From NCBI GenBank assembly GCA_027627225.1, contig CM051029.1:69984578-70048577 (forward strand): a DNA stretch of 64,000 nt, given 5' to 3'. Position numbers and translations under genes: made by a program. This DNA comes from Congeria kusceri (lineage: Eukaryota; Mollusca; Bivalvia; Myida; Dreissenidae). Each line of letters starts with the position of its first letter. The first letter of the stretch is position 1. Under the pieces are notes generated by a model. That model searched no databases, was not told the DNA's origin, and worked only from the letters and a program-made list of their open reading frames with translations. Positions 24,898-37,043 of the stretch are shown here, piece after piece.

Positions 24898-25480
24898 CCT
24901 TGGAGAAATAATGTTGCTACCAGAACTCATGTACGCACGCTTTAAAAATAAGCATCGTTTTCTACTCAACACTCCCGTATGAGTTCAGCTGTATTGATAG
25001 CAGTGCTTTTATCATTCTGCGTTTGTAATGTGAACTTGTGTTAAACGCTGGAATCTTAAAGAATCATCCAGACAAGTTCTGATCTGGTGTGATGTGCGGG
25101 TTCATTGTTAGAAATGCACTGTAAAAATATAACTTTTTGTTGTTTATAACAGACAATTTAAATCGTCATTTGTTTGGTTATACGTGTGGCATGCCACAGT
25201 TTACAGTGTACGCAGATGAGCTGACAAAAGGTCGTTGACGTAGACATTTTTAAAGAAATGTATTAATTTACATGGACATCCATATATTGGTATGGTACCT
25301 GACATTTTAACTTAAGCTGTTATTGAATACAGAATCTTGTTTTGTATGAACTATCCAAGAAATTATACAATGTTTGTTAAATCATGTAGATATGCCCGTG
25401 GGAAGATTTAATTAAAAGATTGTTGTAATGATATGAAGTAATGATTCATTAAATAAATATATTATTAAAGAGTTTTGTTG
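24898..25480 (+). other. NUFIP1: NUFIP1 3' untranslated region with poly(A) signal
   Basis: Follows the TAG at 24895-24897. AATAAA at 25452-25457 is the likely poly(A) signal; an ATTAAA lies about 40 bp earlier. No repeats are seen. The right limit is inferred. Confidence 0.55.
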
Positions 25481-25489
25481 CTTAATTTT

Positions 25490-25870
25490 TATGTCCTCTG
25501 CATCTTGATGCGGGTGGCATATAGTGATTGTCCTGTCCGTCCATCCTTCCAACCGTCCGTAACACGGTTAAGTAGATTTTACCGTTTCGTCTAGCACCAA
25601 TACCGCTTACTACAACACTTGGATACTTACACAGTTGTTGCTTTTGACCATTCCCTATCCACCCAAATCACCCAATCTCACTTTGACCTTGACCTTGATC
25701 TAATTTGCACTTAGAATAAATTCAAATGGGCTGTTTCTTGGGTAACATGATTTTACCGTTTCGTCTAGCACCTATACCGCTGGCTACAACACAGTTGTTG
25801 CTTATGACCATTCCCAATCCACCCATATCACTCAACCTCGCCTTGACCTTGAACCTATTTGGACTAAGAA
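25490..25870 (+). repeat. Two-unit ~175-bp repeat downstream of NUFIP1
   Basis: The blocks TTTACCGTTTCGTCTAGCAC, TATGACCATTCCC..TCCACCC and CTTGACCTTGA occur near 25577 and again near 25752. The head (GTCCTCTGCATCTTGATGCG) looks like the start of an interspersed element. Confidence 0.6.
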
Positions 25871-26320
25871 ATGGGCCATCAATCACCAACCGGGAGCATG
25901 TGTGTTTATCAAACAAAAAATCTTGTTCAAAGCTGGATTTACGCATTCAAATTCATGTTTCTTTAAAATCAAGATTTTAATATGATTAAATAACAATTAT
26001 TAAATATGTAGTGTTATACGCATAATTTAATTGTCAGTTCGAACTCACTTTAAGTAATGATAATTTATTTCACCATTCACATTTCAATATATGACAGGCA
26101 ATATAATAGTTCTTAAAACCGTAAAACAATAAATATAAAACAACCCTGTGTTGTTTACCAAATCATGTTTGTGTTACTCGTGTTAATTTCTATTCCCCGA
26201 AGGAGTGCATATAGTCGCACCTTACGAAACGAAAGTAAACTATATGCATATAATCAAAGTAAATGCAAACTTGCATGCAGTTGTGTACGAGGGTACGAGA
26301 AACAAATAACATGTTTCGTG

Positions 26321-26546
26321 GAAAACCCGGGCTTAATGCATGTGCGTAAAGTGTTGTCCCAGTGCAGTCAGCACAGGCTAATCTAGGACGGCAATTTCCG
26401 CCTACAGTGGATTTTTGTTTAGAAGAGACTTCCTTGAAACAGAAAATACCATAAAAGCGGAAAGTGCCGTCCTGGATTAGCCTGTACGGACTGAACAGGC
26501 TAATCCGGGACGACACTTTACGCACATGCACTAAGCCCAGTTTTCC
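26321..26546. mobile_element. Foldback MITE (long form)
   Basis: Terminal GAAAACCCGGGCTTAATGCA is inverse to GCACTAAGCCCAGTTTTCCC. Inside, CGTCCC..GTCAGCACAGGCTAATC and its inverse form both arms around a centre with CTTCCTTGAAAC. Same family as 8866-8982, with a spacer that the short form lacks. Confidence 0.85.
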
Positions 26547-28131
26547 CACAAAACGCCCAATGTTGACTTAGATACTCTTCCCCTCCCGTACCCGTTTTTA
26601 GCTCGACTTTTCGAAGAAAAGGTAAGCTATTCTACTCGCCCCGGCGTTGGCGTCGGCGTCCGAGCTAGATTAACGTTTTTCGGTAAGCTAGTTTCTCAGG
26701 AATGGCTTGAGGGATTTCATTCAAACTGACAACATTTATTCCCCACATTAAAATGAACCTACAGGCCAAGTTTGGTAACTCTAGTTTGAAATTTGTCAAA
26801 ATTATGGCCCTTTTTACTCTTCGAAATTTTACATAAGCTATATCGACAGGTTAAACACTTTCGGTAAGCTGGTTTCTCAGGAATGGCTTTAGGGATTTCA
26901 TTCAAACTTAGAACACTTATTCCTTATATTAAAATGAACTCATGGGCCAATTTTGATAACTCTAGTTTGAAATTTGTCAAAATTATGGGCCTTTTTTAAC
27001 TTAGAAACTTGACATATAAGCTATATGGACAGGTTAAAGCTTTTCGGTAAGCTAGTTTTTCAACTTTTTGTTTCCACTCTCTAACTCGAGAACGTATTAA
27101 GCTATTTTTATGAAACTGCGAACATAGATACCTTATAGCGAGACCTCGCTAGGAATTGCATATGGGGTGGGTGGGGTCAAGGTCACTGTTACTAATAATA
27201 GAACAAGAGGGCCATGATGGCCTGAGGTTAAGGCATCATAATGGCTAATAACAAGAGGGAAAAATGGCACTAAACGCCTTACCTGAGTATAAAGGCATGG
27301 CCACCTTGTACCCCATGGGCATAAGTTGAACAATATTTGTAGTGGACCACTTTTCAATGCTACATACCCAATATGATTCCACTGGGCCTTGCGGTTTAAG
27401 AGAAGATTTTTCAAGTCATTTTGCTATTTAAATGTATATAAACCATGTGACCCCCAGGGGGTGGCCAATTTTTACCCCAGGGACATCATTTGAACACTCG
27501 TTGTAGAGGACCACTCCACAATGTTTCACGCAAAACATAAAATCTCTGGGCCTTACAGTTTCAACAAGGAACATTTTTAAGGCCCACTTGCCATATAAGT
27601 CTATATAAATCATGTGACGCCCCGTGTCATGGCCACTTTTTACCCCAGGGGCATAATTTGAACAATCTTTGTAGAGAACCACTATACAATGTTACATATC
27701 AAATACGAAAACACAGCGGTTTCAGGTGATTTTAAAGTCATTTGGCTATTTAAGTCTATATAAACAATGTGACCCCAGGGCAGGCCCAGTTTTGATCCCT
27801 GGGACATCATTTGAACAATCTTTGCAGAGGACCACTATAAAATGTCACATACCAAATATGAAACCTCTGGGCCTTGCAGTTTCAGAGGAGAAGATTTTTA
27901 AAGCCGTTTTGCTATTTAAGTCTATATAAACCATGTGACCACTGGGGTGTGCCCAGTTTTTACCCCAGGGGCATCATTTGAACAATCTTTATAGAGGACC
28001 ACTATACAAGGTTTCCAACCAAATATGAAACCTCTGGGCCTTGTGGTTTCAGAGGAGAACTTTTTTAAAGTCATTTTGCTGTTTACGTTTATATTAACCA
28101 TGTGAGCCCCGGGGTGTGGACAGTTTTGACC

Positions 28132-30157
28132 TACCCAGGCCTTTCCCCAGGATTTTGCTTAGGCACAGGGGCAAATAACCGCGGTTGGGGGTGGGTGTGT
28201 GAGCGGGGGGGGGGGGTACCCCCTTCTACGTTAGATGTTTTAAAACTTTTTATATATACTAAATCAAAATCTACAGTACTTTAGAGCTAACAGAAGCACA
28301 ACAATAAACAGTCTTTTGATATAGTTTTTTTTTCCTCTCTTTTGTTTCCCAATGACATAACATAATCATAAAATTCACACACTATAAAATTATCAAGGAA
28401 ACAACAACATAAGTGGCAAAAGTAATGTAACCTGGAACTAGATGACACGGTTTATCTAAATGTATACCTCTTTCAATGAAGTTATTGGCATATTATCACA
28501 AAATTATCAGAAATGACTTAAAACAAAAGCTTTATTTTATACTTCATTTCATGTCTGAAATGTTCAGGTCTTCCACTATCCAACGCTTATATCCAACACA
28601 AACATTTCATTTTAGTGCAAGCCCTATACACAAATTCAGAAAGCTTTTCTTCATGGTTTCTGCTGGTGCAACATGTCCACCCACATGTTGATGAGGCATA
28701 GTGTTCATGTCCAATATCTGGTACTAAAAAGTTGTTCTTCTGAGAAGAGGTCCTTGGGTGGCTGCTGCCAACAAAGCATTAATAACTTTGTTGGAGGGAC
28801 ATGATCTGTGTGTAGTTTTTTGTGTGCTGCACACAATTAATTAAACTGTACAAATGAAAGATTTAAAGTAGATGACTAAACTCTATGCTACGTGTTTCTG
28901 TACATGCTGGTGAAACAGACTGCAGTGTCAGAGTCACAGACTCGATTGCTGCATCATTTTGCCTTACAAACAATTGTGCAGTTCCACGTGAGTTAGACTA
29001 GATATAGATCTAATGCTATCATTTCATATTTGGCATTTCATTATTAAATTAGAAATATACACTTCGCTAGTCTTATTCATGAGACGTGCTGTGAATTTAG
29101 TGTTACTTTTTATATAGTGCTAAATTCGCCGAACGACCATTTATGTGGTGGAAACCTACAAGTTTAAATTTTCTTAAATGTCCATTATTTGCAACAATAG
29201 AGTTATCTATCAACGTTTTATACTTTAACAACACCTAAACTGATTAACATGAGCCGAAATTTACCTAATACAAGCATTTAAATCCGATTTAAACTTGTGC
29301 ATAAATCTATCACATGTATGTAGAAATTCCCAAAATTGCAGCATCGTTTAGCACTCAAACCAATTAGAGTGAGGATATCCTGATACTGACCAATAGAATG
29401 ACGTAACACTTCCACAGCGTAGCAGAATATCGATTGAATTTTACACAGTGGCGGACAGCGAGATTATTTAAAAATGCAATAGTGTGTAGGTATAAATAGC
29501 TCAGGCATGTAAAATGAAAGTGTTTTCATATACATATTTATGGAACATTAATTAGGAATGGATTATCTGTCCAGGTATGTAACTTTTATTGCAACCGTTC
29601 ACAATAACTATATAATTTCTGGACGTGAAAGTAGCGATCAAACTCCTGTCGGAACAATATAGACAAAGAAGGAAAACTTTCCACCACAGAAATGGTCGTT
29701 CCCCGGTACAGCCCGTCAGCAAACATTGCCCATATAAAAAGTAGCTCAATGTTTGCATAGGGCTTACAAGTACAGCTAACACTTCACCTGTAAACAAATT
29801 CAATGTAGTAGATCTAAAGTGAAAATGTATGATATAAGACGGTCTTATATACTAAGACTGATTAACTACATTTCTTACACATTGCCTAAACATTACATCC
29901 AGCTAATTTACTTACACAACAACATGATTGACCATGCTGGTGAATAATATTTTCTATGCATTTCAATGGTCATCTAAAACAATTCTCTAAAGCACTCTCA
30001 CAACACTGTGTAGCTGGCTAGCTGGTTTCATAAGATCTAAAATAGCACACTGTATACATCTGGCTGGAATGTGGTCTGCTATGCATAGTCTGCTGTATTA
30101 ATTTTTAAGTGTTACAGGCTGATTGAAATTACAGTGCTGCAGTATAAACAATGTAGC
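28132..30157. mobile_element. 2-kb insertion of unknown type within B2
   Basis: CAGTTTTGACC occurs at both borders (28121-28131 and 30158-30168), and the satellite monomer is continuous if the insert is removed, so this looks like an 11-bp target duplication. No terminal inverted repeats, no poly(A) tail and no ORF beyond 83 codons. A G13 run is near 28205. Confidence 0.6.
29390..29574 (+). promoter_or_regulatory. Promoter-like motif set with a possible first exon
   Basis: CCAAT at 29390-29394, CRE-like TGACGTAA at 29399-29406, and TATAAATA at 29491-29498. An ATG at 29558 is followed by a good splice donor, CCAG|GTATGT, at 29575. Order and spacing suit an RNA polymerase II promoter and a short first exon. 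No downstream exon was found, so it may be a captured or cryptic promoter. Confidence 0.3.
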
Positions 30158-32850
30158 CAGTTTTGACCCCAGGGGCATAATTTGAACAATCTTTGTAGAG
30201 GACCACTATACTATGTTACATACCAAATATAAAACCTCTGGGCCTTGTGGTTTCAGAGGAGAAGATTTTTAAAGTCATTTTGCTATTTAAATGTATATAA
30301 ACCATGTGACCCCCAGGATGTGGCCAATTTTTTTTTGAACCCAGGGACATCATTTAAACAATCTTTGTAGAGGACCATTATACAATGTTACCAACCGAAT
30401 ATGAAACCTCTAGGCCTTGCAGTTTCAGATGAGAAGATTTTTAAAGTCATTTGGCTATTTAAGTTTGTATAAACCATGTGACCCCCGGGGTGTGGCCAGT
30501 TTTGACCCCAGGGGCATCATTTGAACACTCCTTGTAGAGGACCACTATACAATGTTACATACCAATATAAAACCTCTGGGCCTTGAGATTTCAGAGGAGA
30601 AGATTTTTAAAGTCATTTTGCTATTTAAATGTATATAAACCATGTGACCTCCGGGGCGTGGCCAATTTTGAACCCAGGGACATCATTTAAACAATCTTTG
30701 TAGAGGACCATTATACAATGTTACCAACCGAATACGAAACCTCTAGGCCTTGCAGTTTCAGAGGAGAAGATTTTCAAGTCATTTGGCTATTGAAGTTTGT
30801 ATAAACCATGTGACCCCCGGAGTGTTGCCAGTTTTGACCCCAGGGGCATCATTTGAACAAACTTTGTAGAGGACCGCTATACAATGTTACCTACCAAATA
30901 TGAAACCTCTGGGCCTTGCGGTTTCGGAGAAGAAGATTTTTAAAGTCATTTTGCTATTTAAGTCTCTTTAAACCATGTGACCCCTGGAATGTGGCCAGTT
31001 TTGACCCCAGGGGCATCATTTGAACAATCTTTGTAGAGGACCACTATACAATGTTACATACCAAATATGAAACCTCTAGGCCTTGCGGTTTCAGAGGAGA
31101 AGATTTTTAAAGTCATTTTGTTATACAAGTCTATATAAACCATGTGACCCCTGTGGCGTGGCCAGTTTTGACCCCTATGCATCATTTGAACAATCTTAGT
31201 AGAGGACCACTAGAGGATGTCACATATCAAATATGAAAGCTCTGAGCCGTGCGGTTTCATAGGAGAAGATTTTGTAAGTTTTCACTTTTTAAATCTATTT
31301 TAGCTCTGGTGACCTACATATGCAGCGGACCGGAAAGATGTGAACACCTTTGAAAGAGGTCCACCCAAGGATCATTCCTGTGAAGTTTGGTGAAAATCTG
31401 CCAAGCGGTTTAGGAGATGTTGTTTGAATGAAAAGTTGACGACGCACACACGCACGCACGCACGCACACACGCACGCACGACAGACAACGGGCGATCACA
31501 AAAGCTCACCATGAGCACTTTGTGCTCAGGTGAGCTATAAACGGTTTCCGCTCAATAACTTGAGAACAAATTGAGATATTTTAATAAAACTTAATACATA
31601 GATACCTTATATCAAGACCTCACATGGGATTGCATACGGGGTGAGTGGGGTCAAGGTCAAGGTCACTGTTACTATAACTAGAAAAAACGGTTTCCGCTCA
31701 CTATCTTGAGAAGGCATTGAGATATTTTAATGAAACTTAATACATAGATACCTTATATCGAGACCTCGCTTGGAATTGCATATGGGGTGGCTGGGGTCAA
31801 GGTCACTGTAACTAAAAATAGGAAAACGGTTTCCGCTCAATAACTTGAGAACGCATTGAGATATTTTAATGAAACTTTATTCATACATACCTTATATCGA
31901 GACCTCGCATCGGGTTTGCATATGGGGTGGGTGGGGTCAAGGTCACTGTTACTAAAAATAGAAATACGGGTTACGCTCAATTAGTTGAGAACGCATTGGG
32001 AAATTTTAATGAAACTTAATATATACCTTATATTAAGAACTCTCTTGGGATTGCATATAGAGTCAAGGTCAAGGTCACTGTTGCTTAAATAGAAAAACGG
32101 TTTCTGCTCAATAACTTGAGAATGCATTGAGATATTTTAATGAAACTTTATTCATAGATACCTTATATCAAGACCTCGCTTGGAATTGCGTATGAAGCGG
32201 GTGGGGTGAAGGTCAAGGTCACTGTTACTAAAAATAGAAAAACGGTTTCCGATAAATAACTTGAGAATGCATTGAGATATTTTAATGAAACTTAATACAT
32301 AGATACCTTATATCAAGACCTCGCTTGGGATTGCATATGGGATGGGTGGGGTCAAGTTCACTTTTACTAAAAAATTTATTTGATGTGCTGACTGTTATGC
32401 ATTTAGTTGGAAAAGTTTGGTTTTCGTGGAATTTGCATATTTCTTGTTTTAGAAAAAAAACATGCCAGTAACTCTGACAAGCGCAAGAAAAGTCGAGCGC
32501 GCTGTCCTCCGACAGCTCTTGTTATTACTCACAATTAATAATTGACAGGTAATAACACTTCTATTTCATTATTTGATTTCGAATTGACTAACCATGTAAG
32601 GCGTCGTATTGCCTGTTAACTACTAATTACTCTGTTCGATATGTGGCCTCGCCTTATATTTTGTCATTTTAATTTCCATTGATACCTTTAATAGCTGTCT
32701 ATCGAACGGGGATATTGCCCATTATGACAAGTTCTTATCACACCCATCTGTTCAACCCGTACCGCCTTGAAAAATAAGCAAAATGTATTAAAATTGTTCA
32801 AATATTTATGTAAACACTTGGTCACAAAAGCTCCTATTTAAGCTTTATAG

Positions 32851-33447
32851 TGTTACAAAAATTAGAATGTGAGGGCGAGTAGTTCATATCTTCAAACGTC
32901 ACACAACAGAATATACACTCTACATTTTATTTACACTCTACGATAATAAATATATACACCAATATGTAGTTCATGAATAACTCTCACTCAAACTCCTCAC
33001 ATCATTCCATGCCCATGCTCAACTCCCAACCTCCCCCAGATTCTGCGTGTTCCTGGCTTTTATACGAATCTGCTTACTCTCCCATATTTGGGTATTACCA
33101 AGGTGTGGATTGACAATGATAGGCCCCTAATATTTATTAGGATAACTGCTAAGCGATTTATATTTCCAGAACACAGTCTTGTCACTACAATCATTGTTTA
33201 TTATAATAACTGTTAAAAGACAAAACAGCATAACATGAAGTTACCTTTATTAATTAATATTTATGAAGGCAACTGTTGAAGGTTCACCCAAACAGACTCT
33301 GCCGAGCAACAGAACAGACCAGTCTTTGCTAATTTATGATGGTAAACGATGACAACATACCCTGTTCAGATAACTGATTTCCACCATACCAAGATGGCAT
33401 CAAAGAAAGCAGTCTTAATTTATTTCTAATACTAAAGAAATACAACA
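32851..33447 (-). repeat. 3' LTR (in element orientation) of 32851-36653
   Basis: 597 bp, nearly identical to 36059-36653. On the minus strand it is preceded by the polypurine tract at 33448-33460. Confidence 0.9.
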
Positions 33448-34684
33448 CTCCCCTCCCCTTAGCTTCTTAATTGTCCCCAATTAAGCTAAATAGTTGTAAA
33501 AATGACTAAAGAACCAGTCTCACACTCACTACATGTAAGTTGTGTATACTCAAACACTTGATATCAATATAATAAAACTACAAAAATCTACAGTTACAAA
33601 TAAACTATGTATTATTAGTCCTAAGATTAGAAACCTTCTCCACAGCAAGGAATATTACTAGTAAATGACTACATAACATTACAAGAAACATCCCTTTAAA
33701 ATTACTTGTACTGCAAATTCACTTCTCAATACAAAATACAAAAGACTTGTGCATCAAAATAATGAAGCATTAGCAATACCCTCTTTAATTATCCGGAAAC
33801 ACATTGAAAGAAGAAAATCCTTTGAAAACTTAGTCTCCAATTTCATGCATTATACTTAAAACATTGTAAGAGTTTGGTTATATGAAAACATGAATAAACA
33901 TGTGTAGTCCTATGCATAGTAAACCACTGTTTAATAAGCAAATCCATAAACTCTTCTTTCATCGTCCAACTTATTACTAGAACAGAAAGTCTTATTACTC
34001 CATTACACGAATTCACACAATCACACATATCACTATCACACAAACGTCCTGATATGCATCCGCATTAAGTGCCTTTTAATCATTACTTTAAATTAACATT
34101 TTAATATGAATCTGTAAAATAGGTACTTCAAATTTAAAATGTTTATGAAACTTGTAGTAGCAGTCGTCCTGCTAAATTGTCCTGTGCGCCTTACTATTAA
34201 GTGAACATATTTTTATATTATAAACAATGCTATAAGAATATGGCGCAATTGTTTGATTCTGAAAAAGAATTAAATCCATGTGGGCACTGTGTTAAATCCA
34301 TGGAATTCTTCAAACACTCTGGAACACTGATTAAACCAAATTAACACAAAATATATTCCAGAAGTCATCGGTTTGGAATTAAATCACTAAACACATGAGG
34401 AAAACACACACTATATATTCCAATTTTGACAGTGGAGGCACACACATGTAGAATTATCCAGATTCCTGCTCAATGAGATGAAATGCGCTGACAGATTTCA
34501 GTTCTGATCTGCAAATTCAAAGTTGAACTGCAGGGAAATGTAAACATCTAACCATTAATTGTCCACCTTATCAGCTTAATGGCCATTAAATCAGGCTGTT
34601 GTCCAGCACTAGCTTTGGTAACGGTGAATTGGCTTTCTTTGTCGAAGACTTCTGCGGGGCTTAACGACATCTTTCTTGACCTTG
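33448..34684 (-). other. Non-coding 3' interior of the young LTR element
   Basis: Between the polypurine tract and the integrase remnant. No ORF or motif was recognised; it may be 3' untranslated sequence or ruined pol/env. Confidence 0.5.
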
Positions 34685-35520
34685 TTAGCAGTCTGGGATG
34701 CAATTTAAATCGCGACCGCACGATAGTCTGCCGGCCATTCTGCTGGGCATGTTTTCGCCGTAATATTTTTCACAAGACTTAACGTGGTGTTTTATGCTGT
34801 CTTTCATTTTGTACCAAAAGAATTTAAGTTTAATCTTCGAATACGTTTTATCAATGCCCAAATGTGCACCAGTATTCGAGTCATGTGCTGATATTAATAT
34901 CTCTCTTTGCATTACTCTTGGGACTATCAATATAGGACATTCTTCATTCGTTTTCAAAATGAATTTCTTGAACAAAACACCGTCAATCAAAATCAGTAAG
35001 TCCCAATCTAGCCATAAATTTCGAACACTAGGTGAATAGCCAGAAACAGTGTCTCTTGGGGGTCTTCCACTGTCAGATTTAAGCCACCTCACAACAGCCC
35101 CAATATCTGGGTCCTGCTGTTGGAGTCTGGCCATTCTCTCCGGTGAACAGTTAACTGTGCTGAATTTCACAAGACTTCCTACAGGAGATGCCACTTGACC
35201 TAAAGTAGGGTTTCCGTCTATTTTCAGCATGTTCTTGTTTCTGTCACCCAACTTTGAACTGTGATCTGCATCTGGGTTGTCAGAATTTTCACGGAAGCGC
35301 AGTCGGGATATCCGGTAGCGACAGTATTTCCTTATTCTGAGTAATCCACGATACATGAAACTTACACAGTTCAACAACTTCACCATCTGAAGCTGTAGCA
35401 GCAAGAGAATCCAACTCCAGAATCCACTTTCATGAAGTTTTACTCTGGAAACTCTTGCTTTCAACCCCGAGGTTTGTGCTGTCTCAGCATTCCTTTTTGC
35501 AAATAAAGGAACTGCGTCGT
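34685..35520 (-). pseudogene. Integrase zinc-binding (H2C2) remnant of the LTR element
   Basis: The C-terminal half has Q..DPDIG.VV.WL, then LLILIDGVLFKK, then VPRVMQREIL..AHDSNTGAHLG..KT and V.SCEK. This is the spacer and zinc-binding N-terminal domain of Ty3/Gypsy integrase. The second Cys of the usual C-x2-C is Tyr here. The N-terminal half loses similarity, with another frame taking over, so there is at least one frameshift. The DDE core is absent. The frame also continues upstream of 35464 to about 35520 without a start codon. Confidence 0.75.
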
Positions 35521-35933
35521 CAAACTGAGAGAAATCCGACCACTGCTGATGTTTTTTTCAAGCACGTGTCACACCCCTTACACGGTAACTCTTCTAGTGT
35601 TAGATGTCCCTCATAATTACGTCGTTCTGCCCCACTGCTTGCGCGCCTCTGACTACCATTTTGAGACTGTTCACGCAACAAACTATTTTCTTGCTGAAGG
35701 TCATTGATTTGTTTCTCTTTATCTGTATTAATGTCATTTATACGTTGTTGATATTGTCTCACAAGCTCATCTCGTTGGTGCACGGCTGCTTCTTCACCAG
35801 TCCTTAATCTTCTTTCTAATTGTACATTTTCTGTCTCTGCTAAATGTAACTTTTCTCGCAAATGTAATATTTCATCATCAACACTTTCTTCGCCATTACA
35901 AGAGTCCTTCTCATTTTGGCGTTTTGGTCCCAT
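35520..35933 (-). CDS. Gag-like N-terminal coiled-coil ORF of the LTR element
   Basis: 137 codons starting 125 bp downstream of the primer-binding site, where gag should start. Residues 25-95 are a heptad-rich coiled coil (LREKLHLAETENVQLERRL; DKEKQINDLQQENSLLREQ), suited to Gag self-assembly. A Cys pair (CKGCDTC) is near residue 120. The frame stops where the shifted integrase frame starts, so the two were probably one polyprotein before a deletion or frameshift. No capsid motif is recognised. Confidence 0.55.
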   Translation of the reverse strand: MGPKRQNEKDSCNGEESVDDEILHLREKLHLAETENVQLERRLRTGEEAAVHQRDELVRQYQQRINDINTDKEKQINDLQQENSLLREQSQNGSQRRASSGAERRNYEGHLTLEELPCKGCDTCLKKTSAVVGFLSV

Positions 35934-36058
35934 GGCTTTGTTCAGAATATAATTGCAAATATCCGACGTGTTAAAGTCCTGATCCCGACACAGTGATGAA
36001 TAAAATATCCACTTTTCTCAAAAGCGTGTTAAAGTCCTTATCCCGACGCTGCCACCAG

Positions 36059-36653
36059 TGTTACAAAAATTAGAATGTGAGGGCGAGTAGTTCATATCTT
36101 CAAACGTCACACAACAGAATATACACTCTACATTTTATTTACACTCTACGATAATAAATATATACACCAATATAGTTCATGAATAACTCTCACTCAAACT
36201 CCTCACATCATTCCATGCCCATGCTCAACTCCCAACCTCCCCCAGATTCTGCGTGTTCCTGGCTTTTATACGAATCTGCTTACTCTCCCATATTTGGGTA
36301 TTACCAAGGTGTGGATTGACAATGATAGGCCCCTAATATTTATTAGGATAACTGCTAAGCGATTTATATTTCCAGAACACAGTCTTGTCACTACAATCAT
36401 TGTTTATTATAATAACTGTTAAAAGACAAAACAGCATAACATGAAGTTACCTTTATTAATTAATATTTATGAAGGCAACTGTTGAAGGTTCACCCAAACA
36501 GACTCTGCCGAGCAACAGAACAGACCAGTCTTTGCTAATTTATGATGGTAAACGATGACAACATACCCTGTTCAGATAACTGATTTCCACCATACCAAGA
36601 TGGCATCAAAGAAAGCAGTCTTAATTTATTTCTAATACTAAAGAAATACAACA
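36059..36653 (-). repeat. 5' LTR (in element orientation) of 32851-36653
   Basis: 595 bp. In the interior beside it a ~55-bp tandem duplication (GTGTTAAAGTCCTGATCCCGA at about 35968 and a variant at about 36025) partly copies the primer-binding region. Confidence 0.9.
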
Positions 36654-36734
36654 ATAGGTAAGTGTATCGAGAAAACAAACATGTGTACTCGCGCAATGGT
36701 CAGAAGTTCAAGCAATTTATTGAACGAAAACGCG

Positions 36735-37043
36735 GATTGTGAATACATAGTGCTAATGATCGTAGCCAATTGAACGAATTGAACGTATTGAATTAAACGT
36801 AGCCAATTGAACGAATGTGAATTGAACGAATGTGACTACATAGTGCTAATGATCGTAGCCAATTGAACGAATTGAACGAATGTGAATACATAGTGCTAAT
36901 GATCGTAGCCAATTGAACGAATTGAACGAATGTGAATACATAGTGCTAATGATCGTAGCTAATTGAACGAATGTGAATACATAGTGCTAACGATCGTAGC
37001 CAATTGAACGAATGTGAATACATAGTGCTCATGATCGTAGCCA
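36735..37043 (+). repeat. ~41-58-bp tandem repeat, about seven units
   Basis: Units combine GAATACATAGTGCTAATGAT, CGTAGCCAATTGAACGAA and an optional extra TTGAACGAA. The array starts about 80 bp to the right of the LTR element. Confidence 0.9.

Larger units (their letters stand above)
27202..31536 (-). mobile_element. Helentron-like element B2 nested in A, inverted relative to B1
   Basis: The 3' end is at the left (AACAAGAGGGCCATGATGGCC), the 5' end at the right (TGCTCAGGTGAGCT). The body is ~170-bp monomers, reverse complements of those in B1. A second AACAAGAGGG at 27250 hints at a duplicated or nested 3' end. A CA/CG-rich microsatellite (31435-31480) lies near the 5' end. The monomer array is interrupted by 28132-30157. 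Confidence 0.8.
26600..32523 (+). mobile_element. Helentron-like element A, host of a nested insertion
   Basis: 5' end AGCTCGACTTTTCG at 26600. 3' end AAGTCGAGCGCG, hairpin GCTGTCCTCCGACAGC, TCTTGTT to 32523. Two kinds of monomer: ~190-bp units with CTCAGGAATGGCTT (26690-27060) and ~130-bp units with CGGTTTCCGCTCAATAAC (27060-27201 and 31537-32380). The second kind is broken after ACTAATAATAG and resumes at AACGGTTTCCGC, exactly where B2 sits. Confidence 0.8.
32851..36653 (-). mobile_element. Young LTR retrotransposon (Gypsy-like) with most of pol deleted
   Basis: LTRs 32851-33447 and 36059-36653 begin TGTT and end AACA on either strand and differ in the stretches compared only by a 2-bp indel near 32966. 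Target duplication ATAG at 32847-32850 and 36654-36657. Reading the minus strand, TGGTGGCAGCGTCGGGATAA next to the right LTR is a typical primer-binding site, and AAGGGGAGGGGAG beside the left LTR is the polypurine tract. The interior has a gag-like frame and an integrase zinc-binding remnant; protease, RT and RNase H are absent. Confidence 0.9.
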
